DNA from: an uncultured Collinsella sp. | GTDB lineage: Bacteria > Actinomycetota > Coriobacteriia > Coriobacteriales > Coriobacteriaceae | DNA length: 6,733 bases | Direction of reading: 5' to 3' | NCBI GenBank assembly: GCA_900549275.1 | Contig: URNU01000076.1 | Location: 1 to 6,733 of the forward strand | In this document: positions 1 through 5,377 of the stretch, one piece after another | How the letters are laid out: the number at the start of each line of letters is the position of its first letter | Numbering within the stretch: the stretch's first letter is position 1 | Notes under the pieces: model-generated | The model's input: only the letters and a program-made list of their open reading frames with translations | Database searches by the model: none | What the model was told of the DNA's origin: nothing | Made by a program: the position numbers and the translations under genes

Positions 1-945
1 CTGACCTTCCTGCCGATTATCGTCGTGCTCTTCTTGTTCCTCTCCATTCTGGAAGACTCCGGCTACATGGCACGCGTGGCCTTTGTCATGGATAAAGTGC
101 TGCGTCGCTTTGGCCTGTCGGGCCGCAGCTTCGTGCCTATGCTCGTCGGTTTTGGCTGCACCGTGCCGGCTATCATGTCGACCCGTACGCTCCCATCCGA
201 GCACGACCGCAAGATGACGGTCATGCTCACGCCGTTTATGAGCTGCTCGGCCAAGCTGCCGGTCTACGGTCTGCTGTGCGGGGCTTTTTTCCCGCAGGCG
301 ACAGTTCCCGCCATGGTCTCGCTCTATCTGATTGGCATTGCGGTCGGTTGCATTGCGGCTTTGGTGCTTAACCGCACGGCATTTAAGGGCGACCCGGTGC
401 CGTTTATCATGGAGCTCCCCAATTACCGCCTGCCAAGCGTCAAGACGACGGTGATGCTGGCATGGGATAAGGCCAAAGACTTTATTACCAAGGCCTTTAC
501 CATTATCTTTGCCGCTACCGTGGTCATCTGGTTCCTTCAGACGTTCGACATTCGCTTTAATGTGGTCGCCGATCAGTCACAGAGTCTACTTGCCGGTCTG
601 GGTAGCATTATCGCGCCGGCGCTGGCGCCGCTTGGCTTTGGCGACTGGCGTGCATCCACGGCGCTCGTCACCGGACTTATCGCCAAGGAGAGCGTCATCT
701 CGACCCTCACGGTGCTTTTGGGTGCAACGTCGCCCGCGGCACTGTCGACCATGTTTTCGCCGTTCACCGCCTACGTGTTCCTGGTCTTTACGCTGCTGTA
801 CCCGCCTTGCGTGGCGTCCATCGGCGCCGTCAAGAGCGAGCTGGGCGCGCGCTATGCCGTGGCCGTATTCGCATTTCAAGTGACGGTCGCCTGGATCGTG
901 GCGTTTGTCGTGCATTCGGCGGGCATATTGCTGGGATTGGCTTAG
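1..945 (+). CDS. feoB: Ferrous iron transport protein B (FeoB), C-terminal part, 5' truncated by window edge
   Basis: This is the membrane half of FeoB, the inner-membrane GTP-dependent Fe(II) importer. The reading frame is open from base 1, giving 314 residues; the N-terminal G domain and first membrane segments lie outside the window. Seen in the sequence: the family block LEDSGYMARVAFVMD (about residues 17-31), the first Gate motif GFGCTVPAIMSTRTL with Cys53, the second Gate block TPFMSCSAKLPVYGLL with Cys82, and the C-terminal block LLYPPCVASIGAVKSELG with Cys270. These conserved cysteines sit in the proposed iron pathway of the family. Several hydrophobic segments lie between the blocks and the protein ends after a last membrane helix, as usual for FeoB, so the 3' end is intact. 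A FeoA partner is not visible. The following gene is 314 bases away and functionally unrelated. The identification is secure; only the missing 5' part is unknown. Confidence 0.95.
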   Translation: MTFLPIIVVLFLFLSILEDSGYMARVAFVMDKVLRRFGLSGRSFVPMLVGFGCTVPAIMSTRTLPSEHDRKMTVMLTPFMSCSAKLPVYGLLCGAFFPQATVPAMVSLYLIGIAVGCIAALVLNRTAFKGDPVPFIMELPNYRLPSVKTTVMLAWDKAKDFITKAFTIIFAATVVIWFLQTFDIRFNVVADQSQSLLAGLGSIIAPALAPLGFGDWRASTALVTGLIAKESVISTLTVLLGATSPAALSTMFSPFTAYVFLVFTLLYPPCVASIGAVKSELGARYAVAVFAFQVTVAWIVAFVVHSAGILLGLA

Positions 946-970
946 GGGCGCGTTGATGCTCCGCGCTTTT
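946..970 (+). terminator. Weak candidate terminator after feoB
   Basis: GCGCG (948-952) can pair with CGCGC (962-966) around a nine-base loop, and TTTT (967-970) follows. G-U pairs could extend the stem by two. The stem is short and the T run is only four bases, so this may be an inefficient terminator or chance. Confidence 0.25.
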
Positions 971-1074
971 GGGCGAGCAACAATTCAATAAAAATGAGCC
1001 AAAATACCGTCAATTGTCGGCCTGCGGGGACTGTCCTACGCTGCAGATTGCCGTTCGCTGCCTATTTGCTGCCG

Positions 1075-1090
1075 TTTACGGATTCGTAAA
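1075..1090. promoter_or_regulatory. Operator-like perfect inverted repeat upstream of the PTS gene
   Basis: TTTACG (1075-1080) and CGTAAA (1085-1090) form a perfect inverted repeat with a GATT centre. It sits 170 bases upstream of the PTS start codon and immediately before a possible -35 element (TTGCAA, 1094-1099). The right arm extended by two bases, CGTAAATA (1085-1092), recurs exactly at 3781-3788 in the rpiR/GH4 control region. This makes it a candidate site for the adjacent RpiR regulator; binding is an inference. Confidence 0.4.
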
Positions 1091-1093
1091 TAC

Positions 1094-1123
1094 TTGCAAT
1101 CGTCGGTCGATTTAACCGTATTA
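1094..1123 (+). promoter_or_regulatory. Possible promoter for the PTS gene
   Basis: TTGCAA (1094-1099) is four of six to a sigma-70 -35 box, and GTATTA/TATTAC lies 18-19 bases downstream (1118-1124). The match is poor. TACAAT at 1158-1163 is a better -10 hexamer but has no -35 at standard spacing. I cannot decide between them. Confidence 0.25.
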
Positions 1124-1246
1124 CGCGATGTCGATGCGTATTTTGTGCGCCCCTTTCTACAATCACTTTGTTTCTATTGTCGAACATGTCTTCCGTTTCG
1201 CCTGTGTGGGGACGTGGGATGCAATAGTCGTTTGTAGAGGCTCATT

Positions 1247-1255
1247 GAGGAGGGA
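1247..1255 (+). promoter_or_regulatory. Ribosome-binding site that fixes the PTS start
   Basis: GAGGAGGGA is a near-perfect Shine-Dalgarno sequence, four to five bases before ATG 1260. No comparable site precedes the ATG at 1128, so 1260 is taken as the start. Confidence 0.85.
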
Positions 1256-1259
1256 ATTG

Positions 1260-2924
1260 ATGAAAGAAAAATTCCAATCGTTCGGAAAGGCAATGCTCGT
1301 TCCGATTACGCTCATTGCCATTTCCGGTCTCTTTTTGGGTATCGGTAGCGTTTTTACGACCGAACTGACCCTTGTGTCCCTTGGCGTTAATTGGGACTGG
1401 TATGCCGCTTCGCCGCTCTTTACGTTCTTCTCGGTATTTAAGGGTCTCGGCGAGGTAATCATTGGAAACCTCGGTGTTTTGTTTGCCGTCGGCTGCGCCT
1501 TCTCCTTGTCTCGCAAAGAGAAGGGCTGGGCTGCCTTTTCTGCCCTTGTCTGCTATCTCACCATGCTCAAGACGGTTGAGATTCTGCTTGGAGCAGCTGG
1601 CTTGGCTGCCGACAATACAACGGTGGAAGCTCTTCAGAAGATCGGCCTTACGTCCATTCAGGCGAGTGAGCAGTCCGCACTCTACACTACCTCGCTCGGC
1701 TTTTTTGGCTACAGCTCTGGTGTCTTTGGCGGCATTATCGTGGGCTGCCTGGTCGCTTGGATCACCGGCCGTTTTTACAAGACCAAGCTTCCGACGGCGC
1801 TGGCGTTTTTTGCGGGTAGTCGAACGGTCCCCATTGTATCGCTGGTCGCCGGTGGCATCCTGGGCGGCATCATGTACTTCGTCTGGCCCGTCATCGGTGG
1901 ATGCTTTTCGGGTATTGCGACGTTCGTGAAAGGCTCCGGTCTGGTCGGTACGTTTGTCTATCGCTGGGTGCTCGAGAGCCTTGTGCCGTTTGGCTTGCAT
2001 CCGCTGCTCGAGACGCCCATGTATTGGACTGAGCTTGGCGGATCCATGGTCGTCGATGGAACGCGCGTGGTGGGCAATAGCGCCATTCAGCTTGCTCAGC
2101 TCGCTTCTCCCAGCAGCGACAAGCTCTTGGTTAGGGCCTTCATGGCCGGCTATGGCATTAACGATTACGCGTTGTTCCCGGGCATCGCCCTTGCTATGTG
2201 GTCTTGTGCCAAGCCCCAGAACCGCAAGAAGGTTGCGGGTCTTTTAATCCCCACAGTGATTTCGACTGTTTTCTTTGGTGTTACGGAGCCTATTCTCTTT
2301 ACGTTCCTGTTTGCCGCCCCCTGGCTCTACTTTGGCGTTTACGCTCCGCTTTCCGGACTGGGTGAAGTTCTCTCGGAGGCAATGGGCGTTTCGGTGTACC
2401 AGGGAAATATCAAGGACCTGATCCCATTCTTATTCCGCCCCGAGAAGCTTAATCTGCTTCCGTACCTTATTCTGCTCCCCGCCTTTTTCCTGGCAGCTTT
2501 CTTCCTTTTCCGGTTCTTTATTACTAAGTTCGATATCAAGACGCCCGGTCGAGATGATGGTGACGATATTGAGTTGATCAACAGCAGAGCCGAGTTCGAG
2601 GCAAAGGCCGCTGAGGCAAAGGGCGAGTCTGATAGCACTTCCGAGAAGGCAGTCCAGGGCCATGCGACCAAGGACAGCGCGCTTGCTGTCGGCATTGTCG
2701 AAGCGCTTGGTGGAGCCGACAACATTGATGATCTTGACAACTGCATCTCACGTCTTCGCGTGATTGTCAAGGATGGTTCTAAGGTTGCAGACGACGAGGT
2801 GTTCACCAAGAATCTTGAAGCTATGGGCGTTATCCGCCTGAGCGACAAGGCAATCCAGGTCGTTTACGGTCCTCGTGTCGGCGAAGTCGCTTCTGAGGTG
2901 CACGACGTTCTCGGTGACGAGTAA
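1260..2924 (+). CDS. PTS EIICB permease, glucose/maltose/alpha-glucoside family
   Basis: This 554-residue membrane permease imports a sugar and phosphorylates it during transport. The N-terminus (FGKAMLVPITLIAISGLFLG, about residues 8-27) resembles alpha-glucoside-type EIIC proteins. The EIIC domain spans about residues 1-425, with the family block FYKTKLPTALAFFAGSRTVP (172-191), PFGLHPLL with His247, and GVTEPILFTFLFAAPWLY with Glu343 (340-357). A charged linker (about 428-472) follows. The EIIB domain (about 473-554) carries NCISRLRV with the phosphorylatable Cys495, and the normal ending VYGPRVGEVASEV. No EIIA domain is present, as in GlvC/MalP-type proteins, so phosphate should come from a EIIA(Glc)-type protein elsewhere. 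The gene has its own leader and a strong terminator, and faces the RpiR gene. Together with the nearby GH4 gene this suggests an alpha- or beta-glucoside; glucose, maltose or GlcNAc cannot be excluded from sequence alone. Confidence 0.93.
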   Translation: MKEKFQSFGKAMLVPITLIAISGLFLGIGSVFTTELTLVSLGVNWDWYAASPLFTFFSVFKGLGEVIIGNLGVLFAVGCAFSLSRKEKGWAAFSALVCYLTMLKTVEILLGAAGLAADNTTVEALQKIGLTSIQASEQSALYTTSLGFFGYSSGVFGGIIVGCLVAWITGRFYKTKLPTALAFFAGSRTVPIVSLVAGGILGGIMYFVWPVIGGCFSGIATFVKGSGLVGTFVYRWVLESLVPFGLHPLLETPMYWTELGGSMVVDGTRVVGNSAIQLAQLASPSSDKLLVRAFMAGYGINDYALFPGIALAMWSCAKPQNRKKVAGLLIPTVISTVFFGVTEPILFTFLFAAPWLYFGVYAPLSGLGEVLSEAMGVSVYQGNIKDLIPFLFRPEKLNLLPYLILLPAFFLAAFFLFRFFITKFDIKTPGRDDGDDIELINSRAEFEAKAAEAKGESDSTSEKAVQGHATKDSALAVGIVEALGGADNIDDLDNCISRLRVIVKDGSKVADDEVFTKNLEAMGVIRLSDKAIQVVYGPRVGEVASEVHDVLGDE

Positions 2925-2939
2925 AACGCGCAAGTGGCT

Positions 2940-2959
2940 TGCAATTGCATAGTGCAATT
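2940..2959. repeat. Small inverted repeat between PTS stop and terminator
   Basis: AATTGCA (2943-2949) and TGCAATT (2953-2959) pair perfectly across a TAG loop. The left part is also a ten-base palindrome, TGCAATTGCA (2940-2949). It forms a weak AT-rich hairpin in front of the main terminator. Its role is unknown; it could protect the PTS mRNA 3' end or be chance. Confidence 0.4.
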
Positions 2960-2961
2960 CC

Positions 2962-3011
2962 AGGGCTTGGCTTCCTATCGCATGATTTAGGGGGCCAAGC
3001 CTTCTTGTTTT
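2962..3011 (+). terminator. Strong rho-independent terminator of the PTS gene, overlapping the rpiR 3' end
   Basis: Bases 2962-2977 pair with 2988-3003 over 16 consecutive positions (core GGCTTGGC/GCCAAGCC, three G-U pairs) around a ten-base loop. A T-rich tail follows, ending in TTTT (3008-3011). It begins 37 bases after the PTS stop. The right arm and tail lie inside the last codons of the convergent regulator gene, whose stop codon (2987-2989) sits at the loop/stem border. In the opposite direction no T run follows the hairpin, so it should terminate mainly the plus-strand transcript. Confidence 0.8.
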
Positions 3012-3739
3012 AGATTGTCAAGGCAGATACTCAATAGTTCTTCGAATGCGAGAATGCAACTCCCGGTAAAGCAGTTAGGCTTAACGTTCTTAAGATCCAT
3101 TGGGTGATCGTCATGTATCGTAAAGATCGCGTCTGCCGTCTTGGCGAGCTCGCTGTCTTCGTTGCCGGTAAACGCGAGGGTCGTAATGCCCGCGTCGTGG
3201 CATGCCCTTGCGGTTTCCAGGATGGCTTCTGTCTGGCCCGATTTGGATATGAGCATCATGCAGCTGAGCGTATTTCGGTTGGATTCGACAAACTGATCGG
3301 TTTCTAGGAAGTCCTGTATGACGGCCAAAAAGCCAAGTCCAACGAGCTTGGTCGCCATGTACTGCGCAACGATGCGTGAGAAGCCCTCTCCGTTTACTCC
3401 GATCATTCTGTTGCGATGCAGTGCGGCGATGAATACGTCTACATCTCCGGTGTGGCATACGAAGTGGACGCTACTGTCTTTGAGTGATTGATTCATTTCG
3501 CGGGAGACATGCTGAAGGTGCTTGAGATCGTACATCATTTCGCGGTAGCCACGGTAGCCGAGCTTTTTCGAAAGTCTGATGACTGTCGTCATGCTGGTAA
3601 AGCATGCCATGGCGACGGGTTTTATGCCAATATCATCGAGGGTGTCGATATTGTTGAGCAGGTATTCGAGTACGCTTTGCTCGGTTTCGGATAGCTTTGC
3701 GGCTGAGTAGAGCTTGGAAATCTGCTTTTTATCAACCAT
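2987..3739 (-). CDS. RpiR-family transcriptional regulator (HTH plus SIS domain)
   Basis: This is a 250-residue cytoplasmic DNA-binding protein, about the lower end of the family's usual length. An N-terminal RpiR-type helix-turn-helix domain covers about residues 1-78, with the recognition region FTSMTTVIRLSKKLGYRGY (47-65). A SIS sugar-phosphate-binding domain covers about 100-215, with the typical ligand loop LISKSGQTEAILE (163-175). ATG 3739 is chosen because GGAAGGGG lies five bases upstream of it; the frame is open further upstream to 3880, but that extension has no family features. Members of this family sense phosphosugars and act as repressors or activators of adjacent sugar genes. 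GlvR of B. subtilis is the closest functional analogue I can name, from context rather than measured similarity. The gene is divergent from the GH4 gene and convergent with the PTS gene, so it probably controls both and perhaps itself. Confidence 0.92.
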   Translation of the reverse strand: MVDKKQISKLYSAAKLSETEQSVLEYLLNNIDTLDDIGIKPVAMACFTSMTTVIRLSKKLGYRGYREMMYDLKHLQHVSREMNQSLKDSSVHFVCHTGDVDVFIAALHRNRMIGVNGEGFSRIVAQYMATKLVGLGFLAVIQDFLETDQFVESNRNTLSCMMLISKSGQTEAILETARACHDAGITTLAFTGNEDSELAKTADAIFTIHDDHPMDLKNVKPNCFTGSCILAFEELLSICLDNLKQEGLAP

Positions 3740-3744
3740 CGGTG

Positions 3745-3752
3745 CCCCTTCC
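3745..3752 (-). promoter_or_regulatory. Ribosome-binding site of the RpiR gene
   Basis: On the minus strand GGAAGGGG lies five bases before ATG 3739 and decides the start. It overlaps one copy of the repeated GGCGGGAA element (minus strand, 3756-3749), so it could be hidden by pairing with CTTCCCGCC further up the same leader. Confidence 0.7.
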
Positions 3753-3841
3753 CGCCGGACGTGTGTGGCCGCTTCCGTTGCGTAAATAATAACTCCTTGG
3801 GGAATTCCTTTCCCGCCTTGCAGCCGGGGCGGGAAGCGGCC
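3748..3841 (-). promoter_or_regulatory. Repeat-rich rpiR leader with competing pairings
   Basis: Read on the plus strand, TTCCCGCC occurs at 3749-3756 and 3810-3817, and its complement GGCGGGAA occurs once at 3828-3835. The single complement can pair with the near copy (eight pairs, ten-base loop) or with the far copy (nine pairs, 3748-3756 with 3828-3836). In addition GGCCGCTTCC (3767-3776) and GGAAGCGGCC (3832-3841) are a perfect ten-base inverted repeat that overlaps the same segment. These pairings exclude one another, and the far one covers the rpiR ribosome-binding site. The same repeats could instead be DNA operators. The repeats are seen directly; function is inferred. Confidence 0.45.
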
Positions 3842-3850
3842 CTTCATGCT

Positions 3851-3863
3851 GGATACAATATCC
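3851..3863. promoter_or_regulatory. Palindrome over possible overlapping divergent -10 boxes
   Basis: GGATA-CAA-TATCC is a perfect inverted repeat. It contains TACAAT (3854-3859), a five-of-six -10 match reading toward the GH4 gene, and TATTGT on the minus strand (3860-3855), reading toward rpiR. A second short palindrome, CAATATTG, lies at 3882-3889. A protein bound here could affect both directions. No good -35 is seen for the plus-strand -10. Confidence 0.35.
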
Positions 3864-3884
3864 AAACACAGGCGAACCATGCAA
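3855..3884 (-). promoter_or_regulatory. Possible rpiR promoter
   Basis: On the minus strand TTGCAT (3884-3879) and TATTGT (3860-3855) are spaced by 18 bases, a weak sigma-70-like pair. Use of this promoter would give a leader of about 105 bases containing all the competing repeats. An alternative -10, TATTAT on the minus strand at 3791-3786, has no -35 and would exclude most of them. Confidence 0.3.
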
Positions 3885-3913
3885 TATTGAATGTGCTATT
3901 TGGGGGTTTCGAT

Positions 3914-5287
3914 ATGAAACTTACGGTCATAGGTGGCGGTGGCGTCCGCTCCATGTTTTTGGCAAAGAGCATAGCCCAGCAGGCGTCATCGCTTGGGATC
4001 GACGAACTTGTGTTTATGGACAATGATCCCGAGAAGCTGCGCATCTACGGTGGCCTTGCCGCCCATGTCTCGGGCATGCTTTGCCCCACGCTTAATTTTT
4101 CACTGACGGGCGATGCAGTCGAGGCCGTTAAGGACGCCGATTACGTGATCACGACGATTCGCGTCGGTGGGGACCATATGCGCGTTCGCGATGAGCGCAT
4201 TGCTCTTTCGCATGGGGTTCTTGGCCAAGAGACGACTGGCGCAGCCGGCGTGTCTTTTGCCATGCGCTCCGTCCCTGCGCTTGCTTCGTATTGCGAGTTA
4301 ATCAAGAAGTACGCAAAGCCGGGCGTCAAGGTGTTTAACTTTACTAATCCCGCTGGCGTCGTATCTCAGGCCCTACGCGATATGGGCTATGATTTTACTT
4401 ATGGCATTTGCGATGCCCCCTCGGGCATGTTGCATCAGTTTGCCGAGTATAAAGGCGTTGATCCCGCATCGGTTCAGGGCGAGTGCTATGGACTCAACCA
4501 CCTCTCGTTCTTCCGCAATGTGACGGTTGACGGCGAGGACATCATGCCCGACTTGATCCACGACGACGGGGCATATGCTCATACAGATCTTAGGTTCTTC
4601 GAGAAGGATCTCGTTCTAAATCGCGGATGCGTGCCAAATGAGTACCTATACTATTTCTACTATCGCGAGCGCGCCGTTGCCAACGTTCTCTCTTCGCCCC
4701 AGACGCGCGGCGAACTAATCGAAGAAATTAATCGAGAAATGACGAGCGAGCTTGCATCTATCGATATTGAGAACGACTTCGAAAAGGGCCTCGCGTGCTT
4801 TGAGAAGTGGTACGGAATGCGCGAAAACAACTACATGGCGGCCGAGACAGGTATTCACCGCGACAAGCCGTGGACGTTTGACGTGTACGGCAAAGATGCT
4901 GGCGGATACGCAGGTGTCGCGCTCCGTTTCATGGATATTGCTCGCTCTGGCAAGACGCAGCAGATGATCCTGTGCACCCCCAACAATGGCGCCATCCCCG
5001 GCCTTCTCGATACAGATGTCATTGAGTCAACGTGCGATATCTCCACCGATGGCTGCGTACCGCATCGCGTCGAAGCCGATTCTGTGCCCGCGGGAAACCT
5101 CGAATTGATTCGTCGCGTCAAGTACTACGAGCGCACCGTGGCGCGTGGCATCGTTAACCGATCGAAGCGCGACATTGTCGAGAGCCTCGCGATGCACCCG
5201 CTCGTTAATTCGTACTCCTTGGCGAAAGATATCGCCGCGCAGTACTTTGAGCTTAACCGCGACTACATCGACGGCTGGACAGACTAG
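3914..5287 (+). CDS. GH4 family NAD- and metal-dependent 6-phospho-glycosidase
   Basis: This 457-residue cytoplasmic enzyme should hydrolyse the 6-phospho-glycoside delivered by the PTS. GH4 enzymes use NAD+ and a divalent metal in an oxidation-elimination mechanism. The N-terminal Rossmann motif is VIGGGGVRS (5-13), with acidic VFMDND at 34-38. Family blocks follow: GGDHMRVRDERIALSHG (85-101), GQETTG (104-109), NFTNPAG (142-148), CDAP with the metal ligand Cys166, GLNHLSF with the second ligand His196, a tyrosine cluster YLYYFYY (244-250) holding the likely catalytic base, NNGAIPG (357-363) and MHPLVNSY (427-434). ATG 3914 is chosen because it starts directly at the Rossmann strand, with GGGGG (3902-3906) before it; the frame is open back to 3761 without family features. 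CDAP is odd: characterised 6-phospho-alpha-glucosidases have CDMP and beta-enzymes CN(V/I)P, so the anomeric preference is unsettled. The gene is divergent from the RpiR gene. Confidence 0.92.
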   Translation: MKLTVIGGGGVRSMFLAKSIAQQASSLGIDELVFMDNDPEKLRIYGGLAAHVSGMLCPTLNFSLTGDAVEAVKDADYVITTIRVGGDHMRVRDERIALSHGVLGQETTGAAGVSFAMRSVPALASYCELIKKYAKPGVKVFNFTNPAGVVSQALRDMGYDFTYGICDAPSGMLHQFAEYKGVDPASVQGECYGLNHLSFFRNVTVDGEDIMPDLIHDDGAYAHTDLRFFEKDLVLNRGCVPNEYLYYFYYRERAVANVLSSPQTRGELIEEINREMTSELASIDIENDFEKGLACFEKWYGMRENNYMAAETGIHRDKPWTFDVYGKDAGGYAGVALRFMDIARSGKTQQMILCTPNNGAIPGLLDTDVIESTCDISTDGCVPHRVEADSVPAGNLELIRRVKYYERTVARGIVNRSKRDIVESLAMHPLVNSYSLAKDIAAQYFELNRDYIDGWTD

Positions 5288-5291
5288 TCTG
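5280..5291. repeat. Perfect 12-base palindrome across the GH4 stop codon
   Basis: CAGACTAGTCTG equals its own reverse complement and contains the stop codon TAG (5285-5287). It has no loop as a simple hairpin, so it is more likely a protein-binding site or chance than a terminator. Confidence 0.4.
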
Positions 5292-5316
5292 GACGTTAAA
5301 ACTAGAAATTATGGAT

Positions 5317-5352
5317 GGGCGGACCGGCGTTTATATTGGCGCCCGTTCGCCC
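5317..5352. repeat. Strong hairpin between the GH4 gene and the membrane-protein gene
   Basis: Bases 5317-5329 pair with 5340-5352: eight pairs (one G-U), one C-C mismatch, then four GC pairs, closing a ten-base loop. No T run follows on the plus strand, so it is not a classical terminator. It could be a processing, mRNA-stability or attenuating structure between two possibly co-transcribed genes. The loop contains TATATT (5332-5337), a -10-like hexamer without a clear -35. Confidence 0.5.
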
Positions 5353-5377
5353 TGCCTAGTAAGAAAACGGGTATAGA

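Larger units (their letters stand above)
946..1259. other. Gene-free leader between feoB and the PTS gene
   Basis: This 314-base stretch holds no convincing gene. The reading frame of the PTS gene stays open back to position 1128, but those 44 codons lack a ribosome-binding site and give a sequence atypical for the family. The stretch contains a weak hairpin just after the feoB stop, an AT-richer patch around 979-1006, a near-palindrome CCGTCAATTGTCGG (1007-1020, one central-arm mismatch), a perfect palindrome at 1075-1090, and -10-like hexamers (TACAAT at 1158-1163). Its length and content suggest the control region of the PTS gene, with transcription starting well upstream of the start codon. 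Confidence 0.6.

Noticed and set aside
1094..1108. Possible cre (catabolite repression) site, TTGCAATCG
   Set aside because: Only the left half fits the cre consensus; the right half does not, and CcpA control is not expected if the host is an actinobacterium.
1128..1259. 44-codon upstream extension of the PTS gene
   Set aside because: No ribosome-binding site before 1128, while GAGGAGGGA sits right before ATG 1260; the extension does not resemble an EIIC N-terminus.
1242..2000. Long antisense open frame (252 codons) across the PTS gene
   Set aside because: Highly charged, compositionally biased translation with no family features, opposite a well-supported gene; a shadow of its codon pattern.
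3740..3880. 47-residue N-terminal extension of the RpiR protein
   Set aside because: It runs through the repeat-rich control region; a good ribosome-binding site and the family-typical N-terminus support ATG 3739.
3761..3913. 51-residue N-terminal extension of the GH4 enzyme
   Set aside because: GH4 proteins start at the Rossmann strand, which begins at ATG 3914; the extension overlaps the regulator's control region.
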